From assembly GCA_030604905.1 (NCBI GenBank), contig JAUVVA010000015.1, positions 1-51,135 on the forward strand: DNA of 51,135 bases. The letters are read 5' to 3'. Of this stretch, positions 1-8,537 are shown piece by piece. Made by a program: the position numbers and the translations under genes. The notes below the pieces were generated by a model. It had not been told where the DNA came from, made no database searches, and saw only the letters and a list, made by a program, of their open reading frames with translations. Position 1 is the stretch's first letter, and every line of letters starts with the position of its first letter. This DNA comes from Verrucomicrobiota bacterium. Its GTDB lineage: Bacteria > Verrucomicrobiota > Verrucomicrobiia > Opitutales > Opitutaceae.

Positions 1-1142
1 GGGAGCAGCTCGACGCGCGTCTCGACCGGGAGGCCGGTGTTGAGCTCGGTGGCGCGAACGGGGCGGGTGACGAAGGGCTTGAGCGCGACGGAGCGGGTCA
101 CGGCGGGGCGGTGTAGGACCACGTTGAATACACGGGCCGATTCGCGGGTGAGGAGGACGTCGCGGTTGTCGATCAAGTCGGAGACGGGCGCGGCGGTGAG
201 GGCGGGGCGGACCTTGGCCAGCCACGCGCCGAGGCGGGCGAGTTGGCGGCGGTCGGGCGCGGCGATGCGGCCATCGGCCATGGGGCCGGTGTTGAGGAGG
301 TAGTTGCCGCCTTTGGCCAGGATCTTGGCGATGGAGCGCTGGAGGTGCTCCTCGGTGTAGTAGTCCTCCTCGCGGCGGTAGCCCCAGCTCTGGCTGCCGA
401 GGGCCTGGCAGGCCTCGGTGAGATCGGTGAAGGCGGCGAGGCGGTTCACGCTTTCGTCCCAGTCGCGCTCGGGCGTGCCGAAGTCGCCGGGGGCGAAGCC
501 GCGGTTGTTGATCAGGATGCCGGGTTGGAGGCGGCGGATGAGCGCGTGGACGGAGGGATCGCGCCAGGCGGCGGGGTTGCCATCCCACCAGAAGGAGTGG
601 AGGCGGCCGTAGCGCGTGCAGAGCTCGGTAACCTGGGCCTTGAGGAAGGCGAGGAAGCGGGCCTTGTCGGGCGCGTCGCCGGGGAGGGGCGCGGGAAATT
701 CCCAGCGGCGGCCGGCGTGGGGGTAGGCGGGGTGGTGGTCGTCGATGATCGAGAAGTAGAGGCCAAAGCCGACCTTGCGGCGGCGGCAGGCGGCGGCGAA
801 CTCGGCGACGACGTCGCGGCCGAGGGGCGTGCGGGTGACCTTAAAATCGGTCTGGTCGGTGTCCCAGAGGCAGAAGCCGTCGATGTGCTTGGTGGTGAGG
901 ACGAGGTAGTCGCAGCCGGCGGAGAGGGCGACGTCGATCCAGTGGTCGGGGTCGAAGCGCGGGGCGCGGAAGCGGGCGGCGAGTTTGGCGTAGTCCTCGC
1001 GTTTCCAGTGGCGGCGCCAGATGTCCTGTTCGTGCCAAGCCTCGATGGCGTAGAGCCCCCAGTGGAGGAAGAGGCCCATGGGGTGCTTGCGAAAGCGGCG
1101 GCGGCGCGCGGGCGTGGCGGGGAGGACGGGATTGGGATGCAC
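1..1142 (-). CDS. Alpha-L-fucosidase, GH29 (3' end outside window)
   Basis: Hydrolyses terminal alpha-L-fucose from glycans. Translation of the minus strand gives a continuous GH29 frame. Near the N-terminus is HPMGLFLHWGLY, the family's usual opening motif. It is followed by CDYLVLTTKHIDGFCLWDT, GFGLYFSIIDDHH and then FWWDGN, whose Asp is the expected nucleophile. Further on comes KGGNYLLNTGPMADGRIA, typical of the end of the catalytic barrel. The first ATG (1079) falls inside the HWG motif and would cut the domain, so the GTG at 1142 is preferred. A start further upstream cannot be excluded, because the frame stays open to the neighbouring stop at 1201. No signal peptide is visible with this start. 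The C-terminus lies beyond position 1. It lies 58 bp downstream of the DUF1961 gene on the same strand, consistent with one polysaccharide-degradation unit. Confidence 0.88.
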   Translation of the reverse strand, partial: MHPNPVLPATPARRRRFRKHPMGLFLHWGLYAIEAWHEQDIWRRHWKREDYAKLAARFRAPRFDPDHWIDVALSAGCDYLVLTTKHIDGFCLWDTDQTDFKVTRTPLGRDVVAEFAAACRRRKVGFGLYFSIIDDHHPAYPHAGRRWEFPAPLPGDAPDKARFLAFLKAQVTELCTRYGRLHSFWWDGNPAAWRDPSVHALIRRLQPGILINNRGFAPGDFGTPERDWDESVNRLAAFTDLTEACQALGSQSWGYRREEDYYTEEHLQRSIAKILAKGGNYLLNTGPMADGRIAAPDRRQLARLGAWLAKVRPALTAAPVSDLIDNRDVLLTRESARVFNVVLHRPAVTRSVALKPFVTRPVRATELNTGLPVETRVELL

Positions 1143-1200
1143 TGGGGAATGACGAATGCCGAATGACGAATGTCGGAGGGGTCGGCGGGACGGGCGGCGG

Positions 1201-2631
1201 CTAGCGGACCACGCGGTGGACTTCGAGGCGCTCGATCGTGGCGGAGCGGGTGTGCGACATAAAGCGGAAGCCGAGGTGGCCGGCGTCGAGGACGGGGCCG
1301 TGGGAGACGCCGTCGTCGGTGTAGTCGAGCGCCACGGTGTCGTCCACAGCGAGGGTCATGCGCGGGCCGACCTTGAGCAGGCGGACGCGGAAGGGGCCCG
1401 GCGTAGTGGAGCCACCGATACGATCCTCCCCTACGCCGACGAGGGCGAAGCCGGAGTTTTTGCGGAGATTGGCGGTGCGGCGGAGGTTTTGGTCGTCGGT
1501 GGCGAAGACGGAGACGTGGTAGGAATCGAGCTCGCCGACGATGTAGGGGCGGAAGTCGCCGTCGCGGCGGGGCAGGCCAGGCTCGAAGATGTCGCCGCCG
1601 GCTGCGCGGCGCGCGGACCAGAAGAGAATGTGCAGGCCGCGATTCACGTCGCGGGGGGTGAAGGTGTAGTCGATGAGCAGGTCGCCGGGGAAGACGCGGT
1701 GGAGCCAGAGGACGAGGTGGGCCTTGTCGTTGGTCTCGTGGTGGGTGGCGAGGTGGAGTTTGCCGTCCTCGGTCCAGGCGCGGCCGTCGCCTTCGAGGAC
1801 CCAGGCACCCTGGGGCGGGCGGCGGGTGCGGCGGTCGCCGTCGAAGAGGGCGGACTCGGCGACGAGATCGAGCGGGCGGGTGAAGTCGGCGGTGTAGAGG
1901 GGCTCGAGGCGGAGGCCGGAGAGATCGAGGGGGCGCTCGTGGACGGTGCGGACTTCGCCGGAGAGCGGGGCGGCGCCCCAGGCGGCGGCGAGGGCGGCGG
2001 CCTCGGCGGGCTCTAGCACGCGGTCGTCGAGGCGGGCGGCGAGGATGGCGAAGGTGGCGCGGGTGTCGCCATCGACCAGGGTGCCGCCGAGGCGGAGCGT
2101 GGCGGGGCCGGGGCGGGGCGCGAGGCCGGCGTAGTCGGTGCCCCAGTGGCGGAGGTCGCCTTGCGGGACGCCGTTGATGGTGGTGGCGATCTCGGCCGCA
2201 TCGAGGTCCCAGGTGAGGCCGAGGACGTAGGGCTTGCCGCCGTCGATCCGGCTCCAGGGCTGGCTGGCGAGGCGGGTGCCGCCCTCGGCGTGGTGGAAGT
2301 TGAAATTCATGCCGGCGTTGCCCCGGCCGACGAAGAGGCGGGCCTCGAAGAGCGGGCTCTCGATCCAGGTGAAGCCACGGTTGACGGGGCGGCCGTCGGG
2401 GCCGGTTTGGGCGCGGAGCGGGAGCGCGAGGGTGGAGGGCGCGCCGCGCAGTTCGAAGAGAACGCTAAGGGTGCCGCGGCGGGGAAAATCGGTCGCGGAA
2501 ACGGGGAGGGGAATGGTGCGGACGGCGTCTTGGTCTTGATGGCGAAAATCGAGGTCGAGCATCGGAGCGGCGCGCGCGGTCAGGGCGATGCAGGCGAAGA
2601 AGGCGAGGCAGAAGAGGCGACGCGGTTTCAT
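1201..2631 (-). CDS. Secreted DUF1961 family protein with LamG-like domains
   Basis: A 476-residue protein starting MKPRRLFCLAFF, a lysine/arginine-plus-hydrophobic signal peptide ending near ALTARA. An in-frame ATG at 2718 exists, but it would put about 29 polar residues before this signal and would read through the palindrome at 2653-2726, so 2631 is chosen. Residues about 25-215 look like a LamG/concanavalin-like sheet domain. The C-terminal half carries DUF1961-type signatures: WLHRVFPGDLLIDYTF, SYHVSVFATDD, RKNSGFALVG and a terminal LGFRFMSHTRSATIERLEV. DUF1961 proteins are beta-jelly-roll proteins often encoded beside uronic-acid polysaccharide lyases. Their exact activity is not settled, so no enzyme function is assigned. 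The neighbours (heparinase-like lyase, fucosidase) fit a role in uronate- or fucose-rich polysaccharide use. Confidence 0.8.
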   Translation of the reverse strand: MKPRRLFCLAFFACIALTARAAPMLDLDFRHQDQDAVRTIPLPVSATDFPRRGTLSVLFELRGAPSTLALPLRAQTGPDGRPVNRGFTWIESPLFEARLFVGRGNAGMNFNFHHAEGGTRLASQPWSRIDGGKPYVLGLTWDLDAAEIATTINGVPQGDLRHWGTDYAGLAPRPGPATLRLGGTLVDGDTRATFAILAARLDDRVLEPAEAAALAAAWGAAPLSGEVRTVHERPLDLSGLRLEPLYTADFTRPLDLVAESALFDGDRRTRRPPQGAWVLEGDGRAWTEDGKLHLATHHETNDKAHLVLWLHRVFPGDLLIDYTFTPRDVNRGLHILFWSARRAAGGDIFEPGLPRRDGDFRPYIVGELDSYHVSVFATDDQNLRRTANLRKNSGFALVGVGEDRIGGSTTPGPFRVRLLKVGPRMTLAVDDTVALDYTDDGVSHGPVLDAGHLGFRFMSHTRSATIERLEVHRVVR

Positions 2632-2652
2632 GCCAATTCGGTCGGATGGTCT

Positions 2653-2726
2653 AACCACGGATGGCGCGGATGGGCACGGATCAGTCGATGTCTGTTTATC
2701 CGTGATAATCCGTGCCATCCGTGGTT
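2653..2726. repeat. Palindromic intergenic repeat
   Basis: Two 29-nt arms, 2653-2681 and 2698-2726, form an imperfect inverted repeat (25 of 29 positions pair) around a 16-nt loop. The core word CCACGGATGGC is followed by CGGAT steps in each arm. It lies between the stop of the heparinase-like gene (2729) and the start of the DUF1961 gene (2631). It could fold in mRNA and separate the expression of the two genes. There is no T-run, so it is not a simple intrinsic terminator. Confidence 0.75.
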
Positions 2727-2728
2727 GA

Positions 2729-5371
2729 TCAATCAGTGGTGTCAGGGAGGTCGGTGGCGGAGGCTTGGCGGGCGGCGATGACGGGGCTGGTGGCGCGGGT
2801 GTGGGCGCGCACGCGGGCGACGTCGATCACGATGTCGGCCGGGACCTCGAGGTTGAAGGACACGCTGCGGCTGCGACCGTCGGGATCGGTGATGCGCACG
2901 GCGTCGGGGCCGAGGCGCTCGATCCTGGCGGGCTCGGCCCCGGGCGCGGCGGCGGCGAGCACGGCGAGAAACGCGTTGGCGCGGGCCGGGGCGGCGTTGG
3001 ACACGCGGAGGGCGTGGGCGCCGAGCGGCGTATCCGTTTTAAACATACGGCGGGCCTCGGTGGCGCGGACGTCGTCCTCGAAGACGGACTCGCCGGTGAC
3101 GGGGTTGCGGGCGGTGTCGCGGCCGCGGGCGTGGTCGATGGCGAGGGAGCCGGCGGCCTGGGCGAAGCGCACGCGGGCGCTCACGCCGGCGATGGCGTAG
3201 TCCCAGCCGGGCAGCTCGCCGTCGGCGGCGAGGGCGAGGGGCACCTCGGGCTCGACGTGGAAGAGCCAGTGGAAGGTGGCGGGAGCGGCGTCGTGGCGCA
3301 TGGCGAGGTCGTCGAAAATCACGAACCAGCGCTCGTCCACGAAGACGACGTGGCGCAGGGCGCGTTCGAGGCCGGGCACGTGGTCGTAGGCGCGGGAGAG
3401 GTCGGCGGCCCAGTAAACGAGGCCGGGGCGCTCCTCGATGGCGACGGGGCGGGCCATGTAGGGGCTGCGGGGCTGGAAGGGGTTGACGATTTCCTGACCC
3501 TGGCCGTTCACGAGGAGGCTGTTGTGGCTGAGGGTGGATTTGGAGAAGGCGCTGGTGAAGGTGCGCCAGCCGCCGCCGCCGGTGAGCGTCTGGCCGTGGG
3601 CGAACCAGACGAAGGAGCCGTCGGAGGCGTAGGAGTGGCTGTAGCCGCCGCGGGGGCGCATCTGGAACTGGAGGCCGATGGCGTGGTTGAAGTCGTCCAT
3701 CGTGGCGATGGGGCGGGAGTGGACGAAGGCCCAGCCGGCGTCGCGGAGGAAGCGGGTGGCGCCGGGCGAGGCGGGCTCGACGGCGGAGGCCTTGGCGTGG
3801 CGGTGGGTGGCGGTGGTGACGTCGATCCAGGGGCGGGCGCCGATGCCGCCGCTGTAGGCGGGGAGGGGGCCGGGCGCGCGGCTCTGCCAGGCGCCGACGG
3901 CGACGGGGTGGCGGGTGATGTAGGCGAGGGCGCGGAGGTTGTCGCCGCCGATGCCGCGGTTGGATCTGAGCCAGGTGTCGCCCCAGGGGAGCGGGTCGGC
4001 GCCGGGGAAAAGGAAGAGGAACCACTCGGCGAGGCGGACGAGCTGCGGGTTGCGGCCGAGCTGGAGCTCGGGGAGGAGGAGGTCGGTGACGCGGGCGGCG
4101 TCGAGCAGGGTGCCGGCCTTCTCGTTGGAGTAGCCGGGGCCCTCGTTGTAGCCCTCCTCGGGGCCCTCCGGGATGGTGACGCCGGTGAGGTAGTTGAGGG
4201 CGAGGGGGAGGAGGCGGTCGGCGATGTCGAGCTCGCCGGCGAGGAGGACGATGGCCGGGACGGTCCAGGCGTAGTTCTGGTAGGGGTGGCTGCCGCCGGA
4301 GTAGGCCAGGCCGTAGTGGCGCATGAGGTCGGGGCCGTGCCGCCAGATGATCGCGTTTTCCGCGAAATACATGTCGTGAAGGCGCCAGCGGATGGCCTCC
4401 TTGAGGACCTCGCGCTGGGAGGCGGAGAGTTCGTCGCGATACCAGTCGTAGGCGTAGGCGAAGAACTCGACGGCCTGCGAGGGGAGCTTGGTGAAGCCGC
4501 CGAGCTGTTCGGGCGAGAGGAGGCCGCCGCGGGGCCAGCGGGCCATGGTGAGGATGTGGTCGCGGGCGCGGGCGTAGCGCGGGTCGCCGGTGAGGCGATG
4601 GGCATAGGCGACGACGACGCACTCCTTGAGCATGCGCACGTGGCGGGTCTGCTCCTCGCGGTTTTGCGGGCGGCGGCCGAGCTGGTCGGTGGCGGGGAAG
4701 TCCTTCCACCAGGGCTGGCGCATGATGCGGTCGGTGTCGCGCAGGAGGCGGGCGAGGTAGTCGGCGGTGGCGGGGTTGTTGCGGAGCGCGGCGGCGTGGG
4801 CGGCCCAGTCGCCGCCGGGCGGCCCGAGGCGGGGGCGGGCGCGCTGGGCGAGGAGGGAGGAGGCGCGGTCGATCACCGTGCGGTCCCAGACCGGTGTGTC
4901 GGCGGCGATCTCGAAGCGGCGGGCGGGGGTCCAGTGGTCGATCGTCCCGTCGCGGTTTTGGTCGTATCCGATTCGCCAATACCAAGTGCCGGGCTCGAGG
5001 GCGGGCAGGGCGTTGTGGAAGTTCCAGGGGAGCTTGGAGAAATAATGGACGGGAGACGCGAAAGCGTCATCGCGGGCGAGCTGGAAGGTGAACTGGGCGG
5101 GGCGGATGGCGCGGTAATCGGAGGCGACGGTTTCCGGCAGCCAAGGCCAGGAGAAGCGAGGCGGGTTGACCTCGGCGACGGCGCGGTCGGCCGGGCGGAA
5201 ATTGAGGATCTGAGGGTAGATCCAGCTGTCACTGAAGGGCACGAGGGCCGATTCGGCGGGCAGGGGCTCGGGAGGCTCGGGGGATTCGGCGCGCGCGGCG
5301 GGAGCGGCGGGGAGCGCGAGGAATCCGAGCGCGAGAAGGAGGCCGAGGGCGAGGCCGGGGGTGGGCTGCAT
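2729..5371 (-). CDS. Secreted DUF4962/heparinase II/III-type polysaccharide lyase
   Basis: An 880-residue protein beginning MQPTPGLALGLLLALGFLAL, a clear signal peptide; the ATG at 5371 was chosen because of it. The open frame continues upstream, but only as arginine-rich antisense of the neighbouring gene. Residues about 45-170 resemble DUF4962 (PADRAVAEVNPPRFSWP, then an FN3-like strand with WYWRIGYD). An alpha/alpha toroid follows at roughly 180-500 (WRHGPDLMRHYGLAYSGGSH, EGYNEGPGYSNEKAG). The C-terminal beta-sheet part has the heparinase II/III signature around GGYSHSYASDGSFVWF, and later STLSHNSLLVNGQGQE. Such enzymes cleave uronic-acid glycans (alginate, heparin-like) by beta-elimination. 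The specific substrate cannot be read from sequence alone. It is separated from the upstream LamG-like gene by 11 bp, so the two are probably co-transcribed. Confidence 0.85.
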   Translation of the reverse strand: MQPTPGLALGLLLALGFLALPAAPAARAESPEPPEPLPAESALVPFSDSWIYPQILNFRPADRAVAEVNPPRFSWPWLPETVASDYRAIRPAQFTFQLARDDAFASPVHYFSKLPWNFHNALPALEPGTWYWRIGYDQNRDGTIDHWTPARRFEIAADTPVWDRTVIDRASSLLAQRARPRLGPPGGDWAAHAAALRNNPATADYLARLLRDTDRIMRQPWWKDFPATDQLGRRPQNREEQTRHVRMLKECVVVAYAHRLTGDPRYARARDHILTMARWPRGGLLSPEQLGGFTKLPSQAVEFFAYAYDWYRDELSASQREVLKEAIRWRLHDMYFAENAIIWRHGPDLMRHYGLAYSGGSHPYQNYAWTVPAIVLLAGELDIADRLLPLALNYLTGVTIPEGPEEGYNEGPGYSNEKAGTLLDAARVTDLLLPELQLGRNPQLVRLAEWFLFLFPGADPLPWGDTWLRSNRGIGGDNLRALAYITRHPVAVGAWQSRAPGPLPAYSGGIGARPWIDVTTATHRHAKASAVEPASPGATRFLRDAGWAFVHSRPIATMDDFNHAIGLQFQMRPRGGYSHSYASDGSFVWFAHGQTLTGGGGWRTFTSAFSKSTLSHNSLLVNGQGQEIVNPFQPRSPYMARPVAIEERPGLVYWAADLSRAYDHVPGLERALRHVVFVDERWFVIFDDLAMRHDAAPATFHWLFHVEPEVPLALAADGELPGWDYAIAGVSARVRFAQAAGSLAIDHARGRDTARNPVTGESVFEDDVRATEARRMFKTDTPLGAHALRVSNAAPARANAFLAVLAAAAPGAEPARIERLGPDAVRITDPDGRSRSVSFNLEVPADIVIDVARVRAHTRATSPVIAARQASATDLPDTTD

Positions 5372-5382
5372 GCGGGGGCGGT

Positions 5383-6141
5383 TTATTGGTTGGAGACGGT
5401 GAAATTGTCGACGGTGGCAATGCCGCGGAGGGCGCCGGATTGGCCGCCGAACCAAGGGACGAGCTGGGTGGAGGCGAGGAGTTCCGCGTTGGCCGCGCCC
5501 TTGAGCGTGACCTCGTCGATCACGCCGGTGGGCGAGCCCCAGGCGTTGAGGGAGACGAGCCGGCCGACGAGGTCGACCTTGTGCGGGCCGGAGGGGGTGG
5601 ACTCGACTTCGAGGCGATACCACTCGCCGAGTTTCAGGGGCCGGGTGCGACCGGCGATCTGGTTGCCGGAGCCGACGGGGAGGTTGGTGAGAAGGATGCG
5701 GTAGCTGCCCGGTTCGGTGTCGGACTGGAGGCCGAGGCGGAAGCCGGCGTTGGCGGCGTTGGCGTTGCGGCCGAATTCGGGGGTGGCCTCGGCGGTGGTG
5801 CGCACGCCGACGGCGAGGGGCTGGCCGCCGGTGCTTTCGGAGGCGAATACAAGGAAGGCGATGCCGACGCGGATGGGGCGGGAGCCGTCGACGCGGAGGC
5901 TGTTGGCGTGGCGGGAGGCGACACGGTTGCCGGTGCGCCATTGGAGGCTGCCGGAATCGCCGAGGCCGCCGGTGGGCGAGGGCACGTAGATGGTCATGGG
6001 CGAGCCGCTGACCGACTCGGTGAGCGCGAGGGCGTCGGACGGGGTGTCGAAGGTGAAGACGTGTTCGCCCGACTTGGGAGCGGAGGCGGCGAGCGCGAGG
6101 GGAAGGGCGAGGAGGAGGCCGAGGGTGTGGAGGGGGTGCAT
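5383..6141 (-). CDS. Small secreted LamG-like protein of unknown function
   Basis: A 252-residue product with a hydrophobic signal peptide starting [18 protein letters not shown]; the ATG at 6141 is chosen for this reason. The rest looks like a single beta-sandwich of the concanavalin/LamG kind ([19 protein letters not shown] near the start, [13 protein letters not shown] in the middle). It ends with [18 protein letters not shown]. That ending closely resembles the GGQ...RGIAAVDDLFVGGL unit found twice in the large fibronectin protein at 16269-21599, so both share a module. No catalytic motif was recognised. It lies 11 bp upstream of the lyase gene and probably forms an operon with it. Confidence 0.7.
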   Translation of the reverse strand: MHPLHTLGLLLALPLALAASAPKSGEHVFTFDTPSDALALTESVSGSPMTIYVPSPTGGLGDSGSLQWRTGNRVASRHANSLRVDGSRPIRVGIAFLVFASESTGGQPLAVGVRTTAEATPEFGRNANAANAGFRLGLQSDTEPGSYRILLTNLPVGSGNQIAGRTRPLKLGEWYRLEVESTPSGPHKVDLVGRLVSLNAWGSPTGVIDEVTLKGAANAELLASTQLVPWFGGQSGALRGIATVDNFTVSNQ

Positions 6142-6212
6142 GGTGGGTGCGGTGGGTTGACGGAAGGGGACGGAGGACGGAGGGCGGAGCGGCGAGGGTG
6201 GAGGGCGGGGGC

Positions 6213-7220
6213 TTAGGTGGAGAGGGCGAGCTGGGCCTCGTTGATTTGATGGAGGAGGGGTTTTCCGGCGAGATGGCGATCGAGCTCCTCGATCATGGCC
6301 TCGCCGAGCAGGGCGCACTCGTGGCCGACGGAGCCGGCGATGTGGGGGCTGACGACGAGGTTGGGGAGCGAGTGGGCGGGAGATTCGGGCGGAAGGGGCT
6401 CGGGGTGGGTGACGTCGAGCAGGGCGGTGAGATCGGGGCGGGCCTGGAGGACGGCGTAGAGGTCGGCGGAGCGAACGACGGGGCCGCGGCCGGTGTTGAG
6501 GAAGGTGGCGCCGGGCTTGAGGCGGGAGAGCAGGGCGTGGTCGATCAGGCCGGTGGTCTCGGAAGTGAGCGGGGCGTGGCAGGAGAGGACGTCGGCGCGC
6601 ACGAAGAGTTCGATGAGCGGCACGAGCGTGACGCCGTGGGCGGCGGCCTCGGCGGGATCGACGTAGGGATCGTAGGCGAGGAGTTCGAGGCGATGGCGGC
6701 GGAGGAGCGCGGCGAGGCGGCGGGCGATGCCGCCAAAGGAGACGAGGCCGATGGTGGCGGCGTGGAGACCTGGGCCGGCCTTGCGCTCCTGAGTGGTGGG
6801 AATGCGTCGGTGCTCACGGTAGGCGCGGGAGAGGCGCCAGTAGCCTTTCAGCGCAAGCGTGATCTGGGCATGGGCGAAATCGGCGACCGGGTGGCCGTTG
6901 GCCTCTTGCGCGGAGGTGATGGGGATGCCCGAGGCCCAGAAGGCGGGAGTGACGAAAGGTTTTACGGTGCCGGCGGCATGGAACACGGCCTTGAGTCGGG
7001 GCGCGGAGCGAAGGAAGGCCTCGTCGAGGACGGGGCCGTTCCAGCTCATGAATAGGAAGTCCACGGCGGCGAGCAGCTCGGGGCGCGCGGCGATGTCCTC
7101 CCGGGTGAAGCCGTCGCCGTCGCCCACGAGGTCGAGGCGGGCGGCGAGGGCCTGGCGCACGGCGGGGGGAAACACCTGGGCGAAGGAGGCGCGGTCGGTG
7201 ATGATGATGCCGGTGGCCAT
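6213..7220 (-). CDS. D-isomer-specific 2-hydroxyacid dehydrogenase family protein
   Basis: A 335-residue NAD(P)-linked oxidoreductase of the phosphoglycerate/formate dehydrogenase type. The catalytic triad is present: Arg245 in NTGRGPVV, Glu274 in THPEPLP and His293 in SPHIAGS. The dinucleotide loop reads GLVSFGGIAR (158-167), so two glycines of the usual GxGxxG are replaced by Ser161 and Ala166; only the middle glycine remains. Residues 100-290 form the nucleotide-binding domain, flanked by the split substrate domain. A candidate LacI-type operator lies 56 bp upstream (7276-7290), so the gene may belong to the regulon of the LacI protein at 13354. Physiological substrate unknown; a role in sugar-acid or hydroxypyruvate metabolism is possible. 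Confidence 0.85.
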   Translation of the reverse strand: MATGIIITDRASFAQVFPPAVRQALAARLDLVGDGDGFTREDIAARPELLAAVDFLFMSWNGPVLDEAFLRSAPRLKAVFHAAGTVKPFVTPAFWASGIPITSAQEANGHPVADFAHAQITLALKGYWRLSRAYREHRRIPTTQERKAGPGLHAATIGLVSFGGIARRLAALLRRHRLELLAYDPYVDPAEAAAHGVTLVPLIELFVRADVLSCHAPLTSETTGLIDHALLSRLKPGATFLNTGRGPVVRSADLYAVLQARPDLTALLDVTHPEPLPPESPAHSLPNLVVSPHIAGSVGHECALLGEAMIEELDRHLAGKPLLHQINEAQLALST

Positions 7221-7275
7221 AGGGGGAGCGAGGAGAAGGAAAACGGTAGCGGGGGGCGGCGCGAAAAGGCGTTGG

Positions 7276-7290
7276 GTTTAATCGTTGATC
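7276..7290 (-). promoter_or_regulatory. Candidate LacI-type operator (site 1)
   Basis: GTTTAATCGTTGATC, 56 bp upstream of the dehydrogenase start. It matches the consensus GTTNAWYCGTTKAYC shared with 8299-8313, 13331-13345 and 21662-21676 (written on the plus strand). Partial dyad symmetry (GTTNAA...TTNAAC) fits LacI-family binding. Inferred from sequence only. Confidence 0.5.
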
Positions 7291-7357
7291 GGGCGCGGTT
7301 TTTCAGCGCGGCGACGCGGCGCCAATTCGGGGGGGCGGAAGCGCGGAGAAGGGCGCT

Positions 7358-7384
7358 AAAAACCCCGCCCGGGAAGGGCGGGGT
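7358..7384 (-). terminator. Intrinsic terminator of the PEP-CTERM gene
   Basis: On the minus strand a perfect stem ACCCCGCCC / GGGCGGGGT with a 5-nt loop (7362-7384) is followed by a run of five T. It lies 46 bp past the stop of the PEP-CTERM gene. Confidence 0.85.
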
Positions 7385-7429
7385 GTGAGAAGCCCCGGTG
7401 AGGGGGGGGCGGCGCGGGTGCGCCGTAGA

Positions 7430-8230
7430 TCAGGCGCGGCGACGGCGGCGGGTGGCGGCGAGGCCGAGGACGCCAAGGCCGGCGAGGGCGGCGAAGGCGG
7501 AGGGCTCGGGGATGGCCACAATGATGTTGTCGGCGTTCCAAGCGCGATAGTCCGCAGTGCCTCCTCCGAGGTTGCCGATGCGAATGAAGGCGTTGTCGGA
7601 GGAGGCGTTATTGAAGGCGAGGTTGCCTGCGCTGAAGGAGGTGAATTGCTGCACGTCGTTGACGAAGACGGTGTAGGTGTTCGTGGCGTAGTTCACCTGG
7701 CCGGAGATGGTGGCGTAGGTCCCGGGGGTGAAGAGGCCATCCAAGGCCCGGTTGGTCGCTCCATCAAGCGCGATGAGGCGGCCCGAGCTGCGGATATCGA
7801 GCCGAATGGCGGCGCTGCCGCCGGTGGTCGTGCTGCTGCCGATGGTGAAGGCAAAAATGCTTTGAGTATTGCTCGAGCCAAAGGCTGCGGTGGCACGCCA
7901 TTCAAAGCTGTAGTTCACGATCGAAGAGGCGGCATCGAACGTGGCGCCTAGATCGGCGCTGGTGGTGTTGAATCCGTAATAGACGAAATTCGACCCGCCA
8001 CCGGTGCCTGTGCCGGCGATGCCTTGGGTGCCGCCGACGCCGATGTTGGCGGTGACGTTGACGACATTTGTGTTGCCGCTGGTGAGCGCCCACTGGGTGC
8101 CGGAGGTGGGCTTGCCGTCGAGCGTGCCGGTGGTGTAGCCGGAGTCGAAATCGATGGTGATCGCCGAGGCGAAGGGTGCGGAGAGGGCGACGCAGGCGGC
8201 CGCGAGGAGTGAAGTCCGGAGGATATTCAT
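7430..8230 (-). CDS. PEP-CTERM sorting domain protein
   Basis: A 266-residue exported protein. The ATG at 8230 gives MNILRTSLLAAACVALS, a good signal peptide ending near FASA. The body is a Gly/Ser/Thr/Asn-rich beta-sandwich, probably lectin/LamG-like. The C-terminus is a textbook PEP-CTERM tail: IPEPSAFAALAG, a hydrophobic stretch and an RRRRRA end. The exosortase/PEP-CTERM system exports such proteins, removes the tail and anchors or releases them at the cell surface. No exosortase is encoded in this window. A candidate LacI-type operator lies 69 bp upstream and a strong terminator follows the gene, so it is monocistronic. The cargo function is unknown; carbohydrate binding is a guess from the fold. 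Confidence 0.88.
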   Translation of the reverse strand: MNILRTSLLAAACVALSAPFASAITIDFDSGYTTGTLDGKPTSGTQWALTSGNTNVVNVTANIGVGGTQGIAGTGTGGGSNFVYYGFNTTSADLGATFDAASSIVNYSFEWRATAAFGSSNTQSIFAFTIGSSTTTGGSAAIRLDIRSSGRLIALDGATNRALDGLFTPGTYATISGQVNYATNTYTVFVNDVQQFTSFSAGNLAFNNASSDNAFIRIGNLGGGTADYRAWNADNIIVAIPEPSAFAALAGLGVLGLAATRRRRRA

Positions 8231-8298
8231 AGTTGTGGAAGAATGGGGGGCGGCGTTTATCTGTGGGAGCCGGGGCGATTTCCTCAAACCTGCCGCCG

Positions 8299-8313
8299 GT
8301 TGATTCGTTGACT
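8299..8313 (-). promoter_or_regulatory. Candidate LacI-type operator (site 2)
   Basis: GTTGATTCGTTGACT, 69 bp upstream of the PEP-CTERM start. It has the same orientation and a similar spacing to sites 1 and 4. It is the least symmetric of the four. Confidence 0.4.
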
Positions 8314-8479
8314 AAGTCGGAAAGACGAGGCGACGGCACCGGGGTTAGGGGTCGCCGTGATGAAGCGAAGGGCGCGAATTGCGGCCGGTGGCGTGTAAGC
8401 GAGGAAGTGCAGTCAATGGGGCAGCTTGACGCGTCGTCGCCGCAGCGCGTTGGGGAGAACGCGCGCAACTCTTCCATGC

Positions 8480-8496
8480 CTAGCAGCCTGTCGGAC
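8480..8496 (+). repeat. IS left terminal inverted repeat
   Basis: CTAGCAGCCTGTCGGAC; a perfect inverse copy lies at 10051-10067. The first four bases may be target duplication. Confidence 0.88.
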
Positions 8497-8537
8497 TCAA
8501 CCATCTAATTGGGCTAATATTTGCTATAAAGCTGGAT

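Noticed and set aside
2765-5704. Long plus-strand open frame antisense to the heparinase-like gene
   Set aside because: Gly/Val/Glu/Ala repeats with no domain structure; it is the mirror of GC-rich codons. The minus strand has a signal peptide and family motifs.
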